NCBI GenBank assembly: GCA_003550425.1
Contig: PUKE01000239.1
Coordinates: forward strand, 1 to 36,046
Source: Nitriliruptoria bacterium
GTDB lineage: Bacteria; Actinomycetota; Nitriliruptoria; Euzebyales; Egibacteraceae
Reading direction: 5' to 3'
DNA length: 36,046 nucleotides
The translations under genes were made by a program, and so were the position numbers. Under the pieces are notes generated by a model that saw only the letters and a program-made list of their open reading frames with translations, was not told the origin of the DNA and made no database searches. Below, in pieces: positions 1 through 8,442 of the stretch; position 1 is the stretch's first letter; each line of letters opens with the position of its first letter.

Positions 1-1235
1 CCGAGCGCCTCGGCGACGAGCTCGGAGTCCTCCATGCAGCGCAGCGCGTCGTCGAGGTTGCGCGGCAGCGACTGGATGCCCGCGGCGCGACGCTCCACCT
101 CGGTGAGCTCGAAGATGTTGTCGGTGGACTCCGGTGGCAGCTCGTAGCCCTTCTCGATGCCGCGCAGCCCCGCCGCGATCATGACCGAGAAGGCGAGGTA
201 GGGGTTGCAGGCCGGGTCGGGCGCGCGGAACTCCAGCCGCGCCGAGGCGGGCTTGTCAGGCTTGTACTGCGGCACCCGCACCAGCGCCGAGCGGTTGTAG
301 CGGCCCCACGAGATGAACACCGGCGCCTCGAAGGGAGCGGGCGGCTCGTAGGCGACCAGCCGCTTGTAGGAGTTCACCCACTGGCAGCACACCGCGGCGA
401 TCTCGCGCGCGTGGACGAGCAGCCCGGCGGTGAACTGCTTGGCGACGTCGGACATGCGGTAGCGGTCGCGGTCGTCGTAGAAGGCGTTGGTGTCGCCCTC
501 GAACAGCGACAGGTGGGTGTGCATGCCGCTGCCGGGCTGATCCGCGAGGGGCTTGGGCATGAAGGTCGCGTAGACGCCCCGGTGCATGGCCGTCTCCTTG
601 ACCACCAGGCGGTAGGTCATGAGGTTGTCGGCCATCGTCAGCGCGTCGGCGTAGCGCAGGTCGATCTCGTGCTGGCTCGGGGCGATCTCGTGGTGGGAGT
701 ACTCGACGCTGATGCCCATCTGCTCGAGCGTCTGGATCACGCGGCGACGGAAGTCGCTCTGCACGTCCAGCGGGGTCAGGTCGAAGTAGCTGCCGCGGTC
801 CAGCGGCGTGGGGTCGTCGGGGCCCCGGAACAGGAAGAACTCCATCTCGGGGTGGACATAGAAGGTGAAGCCGAGCTCCGCGGCACGCGCGAGGTTGCGG
901 CGCAGCACGTGCCGCGGGTCGGCGGCGAAGGGCTGGCCCTCGGGCGTGCGGATGTCGCAGAACATCCGCGCCACCCCGGCGTCCTCCGGCCGCCAGGGCA
1001 GGACCTGGAAGGTGGAGGCGTCGGGGACCGCGAGCATGTCGGACTCCTGCACGCGCGCGAAGCCCTCCACCGCCGAGCCGTCGAAGCCGATGCCCTCGTT
1101 GAACGCCTGCTCCAGCTCGGAGCTGGTGATCGCCACGGACTTGAGCATCCCGAGGACGTCGGTGAACCACAGCCGCACGAAGCGGATGTCGCGCTCCTCG
1201 ACGGTGCGCAGCACGTACTCCTGCTGGCGGTCCAT
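1..1235 (-). CDS. glnA2: Glutamine synthetase, GlnA2-like, C-terminus cut by window edge
   Basis: ATP-dependent condensation of glutamate and ammonium to glutamine in the cytoplasm. It starts at ATG 1235 with MDRQQEYVLRTVEERDIR and continues in frame to base 1, giving 411 residues; roughly the last 35 are outside the window. Visible GS hallmarks are GIGFDGSAVEGF in the N-terminal beta-grasp domain, the metal/glutamate-binding EMEFF, the HHEIAPSQHEID segment and the HTHLSL active-site histidine motif. The N-terminus and expected total length resemble actinobacterial GlnA2 rather than the longer GlnA1; this is recognised from memory, not by search. It lies 96 bp downstream of amt on the same strand, with a strong hairpin between them, so it either depends on read-through or has its own promoter. 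Confidence 0.93.
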   Translation of the reverse strand, partial: MDRQQEYVLRTVEERDIRFVRLWFTDVLGMLKSVAITSSELEQAFNEGIGFDGSAVEGFARVQESDMLAVPDASTFQVLPWRPEDAGVARMFCDIRTPEGQPFAADPRHVLRRNLARAAELGFTFYVHPEMEFFLFRGPDDPTPLDRGSYFDLTPLDVQSDFRRRVIQTLEQMGISVEYSHHEIAPSQHEIDLRYADALTMADNLMTYRLVVKETAMHRGVYATFMPKPLADQPGSGMHTHLSLFEGDTNAFYDDRDRYRMSDVAKQFTAGLLVHAREIAAVCCQWVNSYKRLVAYEPPAPFEAPVFISWGRYNRSALVRVPQYKPDKPASARLEFRAPDPACNPYLAFSVMIAAGLRGIEKGYELPPESTDNIFELTEVERRAAGIQSLPRNLDDALRCMEDSELVAEAL

Positions 1236-1280
1236 GCCTGCCTCCGGTGCGCCGCGGTGACCCGTGTGCAGGGAGATCCT

Positions 1281-1312
1281 AGTGGGCCGCGCCGACCACG
1301 GCGCGGCCCACT
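1281..1312 (-). terminator. Hairpin between amt and glnA2
   Basis: A perfect inverted repeat with arms 1281-1294 and 1299-1312 (14 bp) and a 4-nt loop, GC-rich, 19 bp after the amt stop. No U-tract follows, which is common in high-GC actinobacteria. It probably ends or attenuates amt transcription before glnA2, 46 bp further on. Confidence 0.7.
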
Positions 1313-1331
1313 CGGCAGGCGGCGTCGCGCG

Positions 1332-2699
<1,368 letters not shown>

Positions 2700-2846
2700 C
2701 GAGCATCCTCCGCGTCGCAGCGTCGAGACCGACGGCGCGCCCCCGGCGCCCGCCGAGGCCTCTCCCGGTGGGGTCGGCCGCCCCGACCCGGCCACGTCCC
2801 AGCGACGCGACCCGTTCCGGGGCGAGGCGAACGGTAGGAAGGGGGC

Positions 2847-2884
2847 GTGTCCCCTCGGTCACCGACACGTTTCGAGCCGGTGAA
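2847..2884 (-). promoter_or_regulatory. GlnR-type operator upstream of amt
   Basis: Read on the minus strand (2884 to 2847) the sequence is TTCAC-n6-GAAAC-n6-GTGAC-n6-GACAC. The published Streptomyces GlnR box alternates gTnAC and GaAAc sites with 6-bp spacers. Here the middle two pentamers match fully, the outer two have one mismatch each, and all three spacers are exactly 6 bp. A possible -10, TACCGT, lies at 2836-2831, about 10 bp past the last site. Since amt is a classical GlnR target, nitrogen-limitation control of amt is a reasonable inference; an effect on divergent nadE (start 3040) is possible. Confidence 0.7.
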
Positions 2885-3039
2885 ACCTGCGGCTGCGGTC
2901 CACCGCCGACGCCGGCGCGATGCTCCCGGACGCCCTCGGGGCGCCCATGGGGGCGCCCACGGCAGGCCCGGCCCGCGCGTGCGACAGTTCCGCTCGCCGG
3001 GCGCGAGCGACCCGCCCAGCCGCGACCCTCGAGGAGCCC

Positions 3040-4695
3040 ATGCGATTGGCGCTGGCACAGCTGCACCCCCACGTCGGCGACCTCGACGGCAACGTCGAGC
3101 GCATCGCGCAGGCCTATGCGCAGGGCTGCGAGCGCGGCGCCGACCTGGTCTGCGCCCCCGAGCTGGCCGTGACCGGCTATCCCCCGGAGGACCTGCTGCG
3201 CAAGCCCGCGTTCACCGCCGCCAGCGAGGCGGCGGTGCACGACCTCGCGGCCCGCACCGGGGCGACGGCGCTCGTGGTCGGCTTCGTCGAGCCGGTCGGG
3301 GGCGCCGACGTGCGCACCCGCCCCGTCGCCGCGCTGCCGGGGCTGCCGCCCCTGGCCAACGCCGCCGCGGTGCTGCGCGAGGGCCGGGTGGAGCGGGTCT
3401 ACCGCAAGCAGCTCCTGCCCAACTACGGGGTCTTCGACGAGGCCCGCTACTTCCGCGCCGGCGTCGAGCCGGTGGTCGTGGACGTCGCGGGGGTGCCCGT
3501 CGGCGTGACGGTCTGCGAGGACCTGTGGGACGCCGCGGGGCCCGTGGCGGCCGCGCAGCAGGCGGGCGCGGCGCTGGTGGTCAACCTCAACGCGAGCCCC
3601 TACCACCGTGGCAAGCGCGCCGAGCGCGAGGCCTGGGCGCGCCACCACGCCGCCCGCGGCACGGCCATCGCCTACCTGAACGCCGTGGGGGGCCAGGACG
3701 AGGTCGTGTTCGACGGCGACTCGTTCGTGATGGATGCCGCGGGGCGCGTGCCCGCCCGCGGCGCGCAGCTGGCCACCGACCTCGTGGTGGCCGACGTGGA
3801 CGCGGGCGGCACGGTGGACCCAGCCGCGCCGCCCGCGCCGCGCCTGGAGCCGCTGGCCGAGACCTGGGCGGCGCTGGTCCGCGGCACCGGCGACTACGCG
3901 CGCAAGAACGGGTTCCCCGGCGCCCTCGTGGGCGTGTCCGGGGGGATCGACTCCGCGCTGACCGCGGCGATCGCGGTCGACGCGCTCGGCGCCGACGCCG
4001 TCACCTGCGTGGGCATGCCCTCCCCCATCTCCTCCGCGCACTCGCGGCGGGACGCGCGTGAGCTCGCCACCAACCTCGGCACGGGATGGTGGGAGCTGCC
4101 CATCGCGGCGCCGCTCTCAGCCTTCGAGCAGGTCCTGGCTCCCGCCTGGGAGGGTCACGACGCCGCGCTCGCGCACGAGAACCTGCAGTCGCGGATCCGC
4201 GGCACCCTGCTCATGAGCCTGTCCAACGCGCGCGGCGACCTGCTGCTGGCCACCGGCAACAAGAGCGAGTACGCGGTGGGCTACGCGACCCTGTATGGGG
4301 ACATGGCCGGCGGCTTCGCGGTGCTCAAGGACGTGCCCAAGCTGCTGGTCTATGAGCTCGCGCGCTATGCCAACGACGCCGCGGGCCGCGAGCGCATCCC
4401 AGAGTCCACCCTGACCAAGCCGCCGTCGGCCGAGCTGCGCCCCGACCAGCGCGACACCGACTCGCTGCCCGACTACGCCGAGCTGGACCCCATCCTCGAG
4501 GCCTACGTCGAGCAGGACCGCACCGTGGAGGAGATCGCCGCGGAGGGCTTCGACCCGCACGTGGTGGCGCGCATCTCGCGCTTGGTCGACCGCGCGGAGT
4601 ACAAGCGGCGACAGGCCGCGCCAGGGGTCAAGATCACGCCGCGAGCGTTCGGCAAGGACCGGCGCCTGCCGATCACGCAGGCCTGGACGCGCTGA
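3040..4695 (+). CDS. nadE: Glutamine-dependent NAD+ synthetase
   Basis: Last step of NAD+ synthesis: amidates nicotinic acid adenine dinucleotide using ammonia released from glutamine; 551 residues. The start at ATG 3040 follows GAGGAG and gives MRLALAQLHPHVGDLDGNVE. Residues 1-265 are a nitrilase-type glutaminase domain with the triad E41 (CAPELAVTGYPP), K123 (YRKQLLPNYGVFDE) and C159 (VTVCEDLW). Residues 270-551 are the NAD synthetase ATP-pyrophosphatase domain with the P-loop SGGIDS at 300-305. At about 550 residues it resembles the shorter two-domain NadE found in many bacteria, not the roughly 680-residue mycobacterial form. It is divergent from amt and its 3' end overlaps the convergent EAL gene by 23 bp. 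Confidence 0.96.
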   Translation: MRLALAQLHPHVGDLDGNVERIAQAYAQGCERGADLVCAPELAVTGYPPEDLLRKPAFTAASEAAVHDLAARTGATALVVGFVEPVGGADVRTRPVAALPGLPPLANAAAVLREGRVERVYRKQLLPNYGVFDEARYFRAGVEPVVVDVAGVPVGVTVCEDLWDAAGPVAAAQQAGAALVVNLNASPYHRGKRAEREAWARHHAARGTAIAYLNAVGGQDEVVFDGDSFVMDAAGRVPARGAQLATDLVVADVDAGGTVDPAAPPAPRLEPLAETWAALVRGTGDYARKNGFPGALVGVSGGIDSALTAAIAVDALGADAVTCVGMPSPISSAHSRRDARELATNLGTGWWELPIAAPLSAFEQVLAPAWEGHDAALAHENLQSRIRGTLLMSLSNARGDLLLATGNKSEYAVGYATLYGDMAGGFAVLKDVPKLLVYELARYANDAAGRERIPESTLTKPPSAELRPDQRDTDSLPDYAELDPILEAYVEQDRTVEEIAAEGFDPHVVARISRLVDRAEYKRRQAAPGVKITPRAFGKDRRLPITQAWTR

Positions 4696-5833
4696 CCGCC
4701 GACGAGTGGCGCCGACCGGCGCCGCGCCGCAGCAGGCCGCTCAGCGGCTGGGGCGCGCCGAAGCGGTAGCCCTGGGCGAGCTCGACGCCCAGGTGGCGCA
4801 CGGCGCGCTCGTCCTCGTCGCGCTCCACCCCCTCGACCACGGTGCTGGAGCCCAGCCCGGCGGCGAAGTCCCGCAGGACCGCCACCAGCGAGGCGGCTGC
4901 CGTGTCGGCGGTGAGGTCGCGCATCAGCCCCCGGTCGAGCTTGAGGACGTCGGGACGCATCCGCAGCACGTGGCGCATGGAGGCGAAGCCGGCGCCGACG
5001 TCGTCCACCGCCAGGCGCAGGCCCTTGGCCCGCAGGGGCGCGAGCACCGCGTTGAGCTGGGCATAGTCCTCGACGGCATCGTGCTCGGTGAGCTCGACGA
5101 TGACGCGCTCGACGGGGACCTCGTGCAGCAGCGGGGTGACGGCGCCGCTGGCCAGCACCGGGGCGGACAGGTTGAGCGACAGGAACCAGTCCGAGGGCAG
5201 CGCGGCGAGGCCCTCGAGCCCGACCGCGGCCGCGCGCACCTCCAGGGGCGTGCGCAGCCCCGCGGCGCTCGCCGCCCGCAGCCAGCGCGCCGGGGATGGC
5301 GACGACCCGGCGGCAGACTCGGTCGGGAACCTGGCCAGGGCCTCGACGCCCACGACGTGGCCGCCCGGGAGCGACACGATCGGCTGGAAGTGCGCGCCGA
5401 GCCGTCCGGGCTCGAGCACGGAGGCGATCCGGTCGTGCGTCAGCCCGGAGGCGTTGCTGCGCTCGCCGAGCCTGCCGAGCCGCTGCCCGAGCAGGCGCGC
5501 GGCCAGCGCGAGGGCCTCCTCCTGGTCGGCTCGCTCGTCGACGGCGAGCACGCCCAGGGAGCGCTCGCCGTCGGTGACGGGCTGCGTCCGCTGGCCGGCG
5601 CGGGCCCCTGGCTCGTCGCCGAGATGGAGCGTCACGGTGACGCACAGCTGCTCGGCGACCGTCTCCAGGATCCGTGCCACCTCGGGGTCGTGGGCAGCGG
5701 GTCGTCCAGCGGACTCGTGGACCAGCGCGGCAGCACCGGGGACGGCCTGGATGACCGCGCCCTCGAGCGGGGGGGTCGAGAGCACGCGGCCGGCGCGGCG
5801 TCGGCCATCGCGCGCGGGGGTGGGGAAGGTCAT
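4673..5833 (-). CDS. EAL-domain protein, probable c-di-GMP phosphodiesterase
   Basis: A 386-residue soluble protein starting at ATG 5833. Residues 1-125 look like a poorly conserved GAF-type sensor region. Residues about 140-370 form an EAL domain with the catalytic set apparently intact: E164 of EAL, N221 (LSLNLSA), E247/E250 (ELTE), D277-D278 (DDVGAG, equivalent to DDFGTG), K298, E334 (EGVE) and Q354 (QGYRFG). Hydrolysis of c-di-GMP is therefore likely, though the DDVGAG variant could change metal use. No GGDEF domain or membrane helix is visible. The last 23 bp overlap the end of nadE on the other strand. A TTGACA -35 and repeated ACGCAT half-sites lie upstream. Confidence 0.88.
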   Translation of the reverse strand: MTFPTPARDGRRRAGRVLSTPPLEGAVIQAVPGAAALVHESAGRPAAHDPEVARILETVAEQLCVTVTLHLGDEPGARAGQRTQPVTDGERSLGVLAVDERADQEEALALAARLLGQRLGRLGERSNASGLTHDRIASVLEPGRLGAHFQPIVSLPGGHVVGVEALARFPTESAAGSSPSPARWLRAASAAGLRTPLEVRAAAVGLEGLAALPSDWFLSLNLSAPVLASGAVTPLLHEVPVERVIVELTEHDAVEDYAQLNAVLAPLRAKGLRLAVDDVGAGFASMRHVLRMRPDVLKLDRGLMRDLTADTAAASLVAVLRDFAAGLGSSTVVEGVERDEDERAVRHLGVELAQGYRFGAPQPLSGLLRRGAGRRHSSAVSASRPA

Positions 5834-5911
5834 CGTGTCTCCGAGGCGTGCCTCGGTGGCCGGTCACGTCATCGGGGTCGGGGCCGGGTGCCTTGGAACG
5901 TCACGCGCGAA

Positions 5912-5962
5912 GTTCAACGCATGGCGCCAACCCTTGTCAATTCCGCTATGCGTTGCACGCAT
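5912..5962 (-). promoter_or_regulatory. Promoter and operator-like half-sites upstream of the EAL gene
   Basis: On the minus strand a consensus TTGACA (5940-5935) is followed after 17 bp by TTGAAC (5917-5912), a weak -10. ACGCAT half-sites surround it: a perfect dyad ATGCGT-TGC-ACGCAT at 5948-5962 just upstream of the -35, and a third copy at 5917-5922 overlapping the -10. The 8-mer CAACGCAT at 5915-5922 is also perfectly inverted at 5948-5955. The dyad lies inside the last codons and stop of dtd. Repressor binding is an inference from layout. Confidence 0.45.
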
Positions 5963-6386
5963 GACTGAGCGTGAGCGTCACGGGCCCGTCAGCGGTGAGC
6001 CGGATCTGCATGTGGGCCCCGAAGACCCCGCGTGCGCACGGGACCGTCAGCGCGTCGCAGTAGGCCTCGTAGAGCCGCTCCCCCTCCGCCGGGTCAGCGG
6101 CGGCCACGAAGGAGGGACGGCGTCCCTTGCGCGCGTCCCCGTAGAGCGTGAACTGGCTGATGGCCAGCACCGCGCCGCCGACCTCCTCGCAGGAGCGGTT
6201 CATGCGACCGTCCTCGTCGGCGAAGACGCGCACCTGCTCGGTCTTGGCCGCGAGCCAGGTGGCGTCGGCCTCGCAGGACTCGCGCCCCACGCCGACGAGC
6301 GCCACCAGCCCCAGGCCGATCGCCCCGACCTGCTCGCCATCCACCGACACGCTCGCGTCCTGGACGCGCTGGAGGACCACCTGCAT
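5946..6386 (-). CDS. dtd: D-aminoacyl-tRNA deacylase
   Basis: Hydrolyses D-amino acids from mischarged tRNAs (homodimeric, cytoplasmic). It has 146 residues, the usual family length, starting at ATG 6386 with MQVVLQRVQDASVSVDG. The active-site motif SQFTLYGD and the C-terminal DGPVT segment, which carries the cross-subunit Gly-cisPro motif, are both present. The frame is open upstream to 6593, but those codons lie in a tandem repeat and do not belong to the family. It is divergent from panB. Confidence 0.95.
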   Translation of the reverse strand: MQVVLQRVQDASVSVDGEQVGAIGLGLVALVGVGRESCEADATWLAAKTEQVRVFADEDGRMNRSCEEVGGAVLAISQFTLYGDARKGRRPSFVAAADPAEGERLYEAYCDALTVPCARGVFGAHMQIRLTADGPVTLTLSHACNA

Positions 6387-6466
6387 CGTGCTGCGCCTTC
6401 CGACGGGGCCACGCCCGGCAGGCTCGCGGTCCGACCGGCTGACCGGGCACCATGGCCGGCAAGCCT

Positions 6467-6556
6467 GCCCGCACCAGGACGCGGGCGCCACCGATCGCCC
6501 GCACCCGAGCGCGGGCGCCACCGATCGCCCGCACCAGGACGCGGGCGCCACCACGG
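6467..6556. repeat. Three tandem 30-bp repeats in the dtd-panB intergenic region
   Basis: Units at 6467-6496, 6497-6526 and 6527-6556. Each contains a 6-bp inverted repeat GCCCGC/GCGGGC around an 8-nt loop. Units 1 and 2 differ at three positions, all in the loop (ACCAGGAC versus ACCCGAGC). Unit 3 equals unit 1 except for its last four bases. The array ends 29 bp before the panB start and begins 80 bp upstream of dtd, so it lies in the divergent control region. Confidence 0.9.
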
Positions 6557-6585
6557 AGCCGTCGTCGCGAGGAGCAGGACGCCCC

Positions 6586-7404
6586 ATGAGCACAGCGCCC
6601 GACCCTCCGGCCCGCGCGGTGCGGATCTCGGACCTCGCTCGCTGGAGGGAGGCAGGACAGCGCTTCGCGATGCTGACCGCCTACGACGCGCCGACCGCGA
6701 GGCTGCTGGAGGCGGCGGGCATCCCCGTGCTGCTGGTCGGCGACTCGGTGGCCGATGCGGTGCTGGGGCGCTCGGGGACCGTCGGGGTCACCCTCGAGGA
6801 GATGGTGCACCACACCGCGGCGGTCGCACGAGGCACCGAGCGGGCGCTGGTGGTGGCCGACCTCCCGTTCGGCTCGTATCAGGTGACCGTCGAGGACGGC
6901 ATGCGCGCGGCGCTGCGGCTCGTCGGGCAGGGCGGGGCGCATGCGGTCAAGGCCGAGGGGGCGCAGGTGGAGCTGTGCGCGCGGCTGGTGCGAGCCGGCG
7001 TGCCGTTCATGGGCCATGTCGGGCTGACGCCACAGGCGGTGCATCAGCTCGGCGGCTACCGCGTGCAGGGCCGCGACGCGCAGGCGGCACAGCGCCTGCA
7101 GCGGGAGGCCCAGGAGCTGGCCGAGGCCGGGGCCTTCGCCGTGGTGTTGGAGGCGGTGCCGGCCGCGCTGGCCGCCGAGATCACCGCCGCGCTGCCGGTG
7201 CCCACGATCGGGATCGGCGCGGGGGCGGGCTGCGACGCCCAGGTGCTGGTCACCCACGACCTGCTCGGCCTCGGGTCGGGTCCCGCGCCGCGATTCGTCA
7301 AGGCCTACGCCGACCTCGCAGGGGTCATCACCGACGCGGCGACGCGCTTTCGCGAGGACGTGGCGCGCGGGGAGTTCCCCGACGCGGAGCACGCCTACGA
7401 CTAG
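6586..7404 (+). CDS. panB: 3-methyl-2-oxobutanoate hydroxymethyltransferase
   Basis: First committed step of pantothenate (coenzyme A) synthesis: transfers a hydroxymethyl group from methylene-tetrahydrofolate to 2-oxoisovalerate. It has 272 residues and starts at ATG 6586 downstream of GAGGAG (6569-6574). Family motifs visible are MLTAYDAPTARLLEAAGI, LLVGDS (Mg-binding aspartate), VVADLPFGSY, the KAEGA segment, GHVGLTPQ and the C-terminal IGIGAGAGCDAQVLVTHDLLGL. Neither panC nor panD is adjacent. It converges on the cobalamin adenosyltransferase gene with 25 bp between stops. Confidence 0.96.
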   Translation: MSTAPDPPARAVRISDLARWREAGQRFAMLTAYDAPTARLLEAAGIPVLLVGDSVADAVLGRSGTVGVTLEEMVHHTAAVARGTERALVVADLPFGSYQVTVEDGMRAALRLVGQGGAHAVKAEGAQVELCARLVRAGVPFMGHVGLTPQAVHQLGGYRVQGRDAQAAQRLQREAQELAEAGAFAVVLEAVPAALAAEITAALPVPTIGIGAGAGCDAQVLVTHDLLGLGSGPAPRFVKAYADLAGVITDAATRFREDVARGEFPDAEHAYD

Positions 7405-7429
7405 GCTGCGGCGGCTCGTCGCAGGTCGG

Positions 7430-8017
7430 TCAGGCGAGTGAGCCGTCCGACCCCGAGGGCGGCGTCGGCTCGGCCCGCGTGCGCGTGTACTCGCCGCCCT
7501 CGACGGCGCGCGCGAGCACGAACAGGTAGTCCGACAGCCGGTTGAGGTAGCGCAGCACCGCGTCCTCGGGCAGCAGCCCGTTGCGGTCCATGGCCACCAC
7601 GGCGCGCTCGGCGCGCCGGGCGATCGTGCGCCCGAGGTCGATCGCGGCGCCGGCTGGTCGCTGCCCGGGGACGACGAACTCCTGCGGCAGTGGGTGCTCG
7701 GCGGTCAGGGCGTCGATGCGTGCCTCGAGGCGCTCGATCATCGCCTCGGTCACGCGGGAGACCTCGTCCACCAGGCGGTCCCAGTGGTCAGCGCGGGTGG
7801 CGAGCTGGGCGCCCACGATGAACAGCTCGCGCTGGACCTGCAGGACGGCGTCGTGCCAGCGGGGCGCGTCCACGAGGTGGGCCCGCGCGAGGCCGAGCGC
7901 GCTGATCGCCTCATCGGTGGTGCCGTAGGCGTCGGTGCGCGCGTCGTCCTTGTCGACGCGTCCGCCGAACAGCAGGCCCGTCGTGCCGTCGTCGCCCCGT
8001 CGGGTGTAGACCTTCAC
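7430..8017 (-). CDS. ATP:cob(I)alamin adenosyltransferase, PduO type
   Basis: Makes adenosylcobalamin from cob(I)alamin and ATP; 195 residues. The start is GTG 8017 (MKVYTRRGDDGTTGLLFGG) with AGGAG nine bases upstream. Hallmarks are the N-terminal ATP-binding TRRGDDGTTGLLFGG (residues 5-19), DEAISALGLAR, the RRAERAV arginine motif and the C-terminal YLNRLSDYLFVLAR. The acidic, serine-rich C-terminal tail is unconserved. No cobalamin-dependent enzyme lies in the window, so its client is unknown. A TACAAT -10 lies at 8075-8070. Confidence 0.93.
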   Translation of the reverse strand: MKVYTRRGDDGTTGLLFGGRVDKDDARTDAYGTTDEAISALGLARAHLVDAPRWHDAVLQVQRELFIVGAQLATRADHWDRLVDEVSRVTEAMIERLEARIDALTAEHPLPQEFVVPGQRPAGAAIDLGRTIARRAERAVVAMDRNGLLPEDAVLRYLNRLSDYLFVLARAVEGGEYTRTRAEPTPPSGSDGSLA

Positions 8018-8069
8018 GCTCCCGCTCTCCTCGCGCCTGGACCGGCTGCTGCGCCGTTGCCGAGCGCGG

Positions 8070-8128
8070 ATTGTAGGGTCCGCGCCGACCGTTGCTCGTT
8101 GCCCTCGAGCACGGCCGCGGAGTATCGT
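8070..8128. promoter_or_regulatory. Divergent promoter elements between the adenosyltransferase and a small unknown gene
   Basis: Minus strand: TACAAT at 8075-8070 is a strong -10 for the adenosyltransferase, about 50 bp before its GTG, with no clear -35. Plus strand: TTGCCC (8099-8104), an 18-bp spacer and TATCGT (8123-8128) form a fair promoter for the gene at 8179. Assigned by eye only. Confidence 0.4.
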
Positions 8129-8178
8129 CAGGCCCTGTCCGCTCGCGCCCGCGGGCCCCTTGCGACCACGGAGTGTCG

Positions 8179-8415
8179 GTGACCAGCTCGCCCAGGCAGG
8201 AGTTCAGGGTCCTCGACCGCATCCGACACGGCTATCAGGGAGCGGTCCTCTACGACGTCCAGCTGCAGCGGGTGGCCACCGGCGAGCTGCTGTGGTCGCG
8301 CACCTTCTCGTCGGCCGACGAGGCGCGCGTCTTCCTGGACGCGATCGACGAGGACCTGCGTGATCTGGACCTCACCAGCTTCCGGCGCAAGTACGGGGTG
8401 CCGTCCGGGGTCTGA
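8179..8415 (+). CDS. Small soluble protein of unknown function (78 aa)
   Basis: I do not recognise a family. GTG 8179 is chosen because GGAG lies at 8170-8173 with a 5-nt gap. The product is hydrophilic and mixed alpha/beta in appearance: a YDVQLQRVATGELLWSRTFSS stretch that could form a beta hairpin, then an acidic helix (ADEARVFLDAIDEDLRDLDL) ending in FRRKYGV. There is no signal peptide, membrane helix or cysteine. It has its own promoter-like elements upstream and converges on mgtE with 27 bp between the stops. Third-position GC and a good ribosome binding site support it being real. Confidence 0.7.
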   Translation: MTSSPRQEFRVLDRIRHGYQGAVLYDVQLQRVATGELLWSRTFSSADEARVFLDAIDEDLRDLDLTSFRRKYGVPSGV

Positions 8416-8442
8416 TCGTCGCCTGGTCCGAGCCGCTCGTCG

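Noticed and set aside
6467-6556. Short CRISPR-like array
   Set aside because: The units are directly adjacent with no unique spacers and there are no cas genes.
6387-6593. N-terminal extension of dtd with a Cys-containing 10-residue repeat
   Set aside because: The frame is open only because of the 30-bp tandem repeats. Dtd proteins begin at MQVVLQRV and the length from ATG 6386 is exactly the family norm.
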